Positions 4,480 through 5,234 of a stretch of DNA of 5,234 nt are shown piece after piece. A model generated the notes under the pieces. The model was not told the origin of the DNA and ran no database searches. It was given only the letters and a program-made list of their open reading frames with translations. Numbering within the stretch: position 1 is the first letter of the stretch; the number at the start of each line of letters is the position of its first letter. Position numbers and translations under genes: made by a program. Source of the stretch: Candidatus Woesearchaeota archaeon (GTDB lineage: Archaea; Nanobdellota; Nanobdellia; Woesearchaeales; UBA10216); assembly GCA_023269295.1 (NCBI GenBank), contig JAHFTU010000054.1, positions 1 through 5,234 on the forward strand. The letters are read 5' to 3'.

Positions 4480-5234
4480 ATGGCTATAAAAAAAGGCAAG
4501 AACACCGGCAAAAAGGCCGGCAAACGTATCATCATAACTGCTGGCAAATACAAAGCTCCCGGCACGCCCAGCACGGCACTGCTTGTTTTAACCGCAATTG
4601 CCGCGGTTTTTCTCCTCGTAAACCAATGGCAGATAATGGCATTGGCAAGCGCGGCTGGCATCGGTGGCATTGGTGGAGGCAGCTCTGCTTCAAAAGGGAC
4701 TAAGCTCACTGTTAAACTATCTGGGGATATTGTGCAGGATGCCATAAAGGCAGTAGTGCCAACAGGCACACCCTCTTATGGCGCCGAGCTTGGCGTAAGC
4801 TTTGACGACCCTGTCAACAGCCTGAACATACTTGCCAGGCTCGACAGTCAGGTGCCAACAAGCTCACTGACTGAAGAAGAGAAGGCGCGGTTCATAAATG
4901 TTGGAACAAAGATAAGCTGCGAGTTCTGCTGCGGCGCACCTTCTGTTATAGACAGCACCGGCAGGAGCCTGTGCGGATGCGCACACGCAGCATCATTCAA
5001 GGGGCTCTCAAAATACATAATAAAGAACCATCCCAATGAGTGGACTGATGACGAAATCCTGCTTGAATTAACAAGGTGGAAGGCGCTGTACTACCCGAAG
5101 AACATGGTTGAAAAAGCTGTAGCTGCGCTTGAGAACGGCCTGGAGCTCACGCCTGCGGTGCTCAACGACAGGGACCTGCTCAAGAAGATAAAAACTGGAG
5201 ACACAACAAGCATTGGCGACCTGCCAACCATGGT
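4480..5234 (+). CDS. membrane-anchored CxxCC...CxCxH protein, 3' end beyond the window
   Basis: An open frame of 251 complete codons from ATG 4480 with no stop before the right edge, so the C-terminus is missing. The N-terminus is Lys/Gly-rich (KKGKNTGKKAGKR) and should be cytoplasmic. One membrane helix (about 32-47) follows, then a Gly/Ser linker (59-70), and the remainder should lie outside. A soluble region (74-145) contains VVPTGTPSYGAELGVSFDDPV. The core motif is C147-x2-C150-C151-x13-C165-x-C167-x-H169, followed by a helical region with KGLSKYIIKNHP, DDEILLELTRWKALYYP and MVEKAVAALENG. I recall similar uncharacterised archaeal proteins, and the CGCAH element loosely resembles PCYCGC-type bacterial surface proteins. 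A metal or Fe-S site is plausible but unproven. The gene is divergent from the repressor and may share its operator, which would tie it to the same thiol/metal system. The frame is supported by the strong promoter immediately upstream. Confidence 0.88.
   Translation, partial: MAIKKGKNTGKKAGKRIIITAGKYKAPGTPSTALLVLTAIAAVFLLVNQWQIMALASAAGIGGIGGGSSASKGTKLTVKLSGDIVQDAIKAVVPTGTPSYGAELGVSFDDPVNSLNILARLDSQVPTSSLTEEEKARFINVGTKISCEFCCGAPSVIDSTGRSLCGCAHAASFKGLSKYIIKNHPNEWTDDEILLELTRWKALYYPKNMVEKAVAALENGLELTPAVLNDRDLLKKIKTGDTTSIGDLPTM

Noticed and set aside
4368..4769. Minus-strand open frame of 133 codons
   Set aside because: It is antisense to the plus-strand gene at 4480 and runs through the whole divergent promoter region. 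It has no recognisable domain. The plus-strand frame has a strong promoter and a sensible protein.

Overview
The window looks archaeal. The evidence is a set of TATA/BRE-like promoters placed so that transcripts would be leaderless or nearly so, weak or missing Shine-Dalgarno sites, and a C2H2 zinc finger joined to a membrane anchor. The protein types bring small-genome (DPANN-like) or other poorly studied archaea to mind, but that placement is inference from memory of similar proteins. No RNA gene, transposase, CRISPR array or origin is visible.

Layout: six genes run leftward on the minus strand from about 4371 to 62, with gaps or overlaps of 43, 27, 7, -4 and -11 nt, so they are probably one operon. 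In transcription order they are: a BlaI/MecI/CopY-family repressor (4006-4371); an integral-membrane M56/M48-type zinc metalloprotease without a sensor domain (3192-3962); a C2H2 finger-TM-histidine-rich protein (2544-3164); an enlarged CcdA-type thiol/electron transporter (1361-2536); a four-TM protein with a CxxxC pair (867-1364); and a membrane-anchored Cys/His-rich protein with a DxDxDG loop (62-877). The first and last extracytoplasmic proteins share a related domain. On the plus strand, starting at 4480, a divergent gene runs off the right edge. It encodes a membrane-anchored protein with a CxxCC...CxCxH motif. The 108-bp gap between the divergent starts holds two TATA boxes with a perfect 16-bp palindrome between them, a natural candidate operator for the BlaI-like repressor.

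Working model (inference): the protease and repressor form a BlaR1/BlaI-like switch that senses an envelope signal, perhaps redox state or metal through four cysteines predicted to face outward. The switch would control a module in which CcdA carries reducing equivalents across the membrane to Cys/His-rich, probably metal-binding surface proteins. No thioredoxin-fold partner is encoded in the window.

A second oddity is a tandem pair of perfect hairpins inside the last gene (368-409). It is translated in frame as a short duplicated Cys-containing peptide and resembles a palindromic element inserted into a coding sequence.
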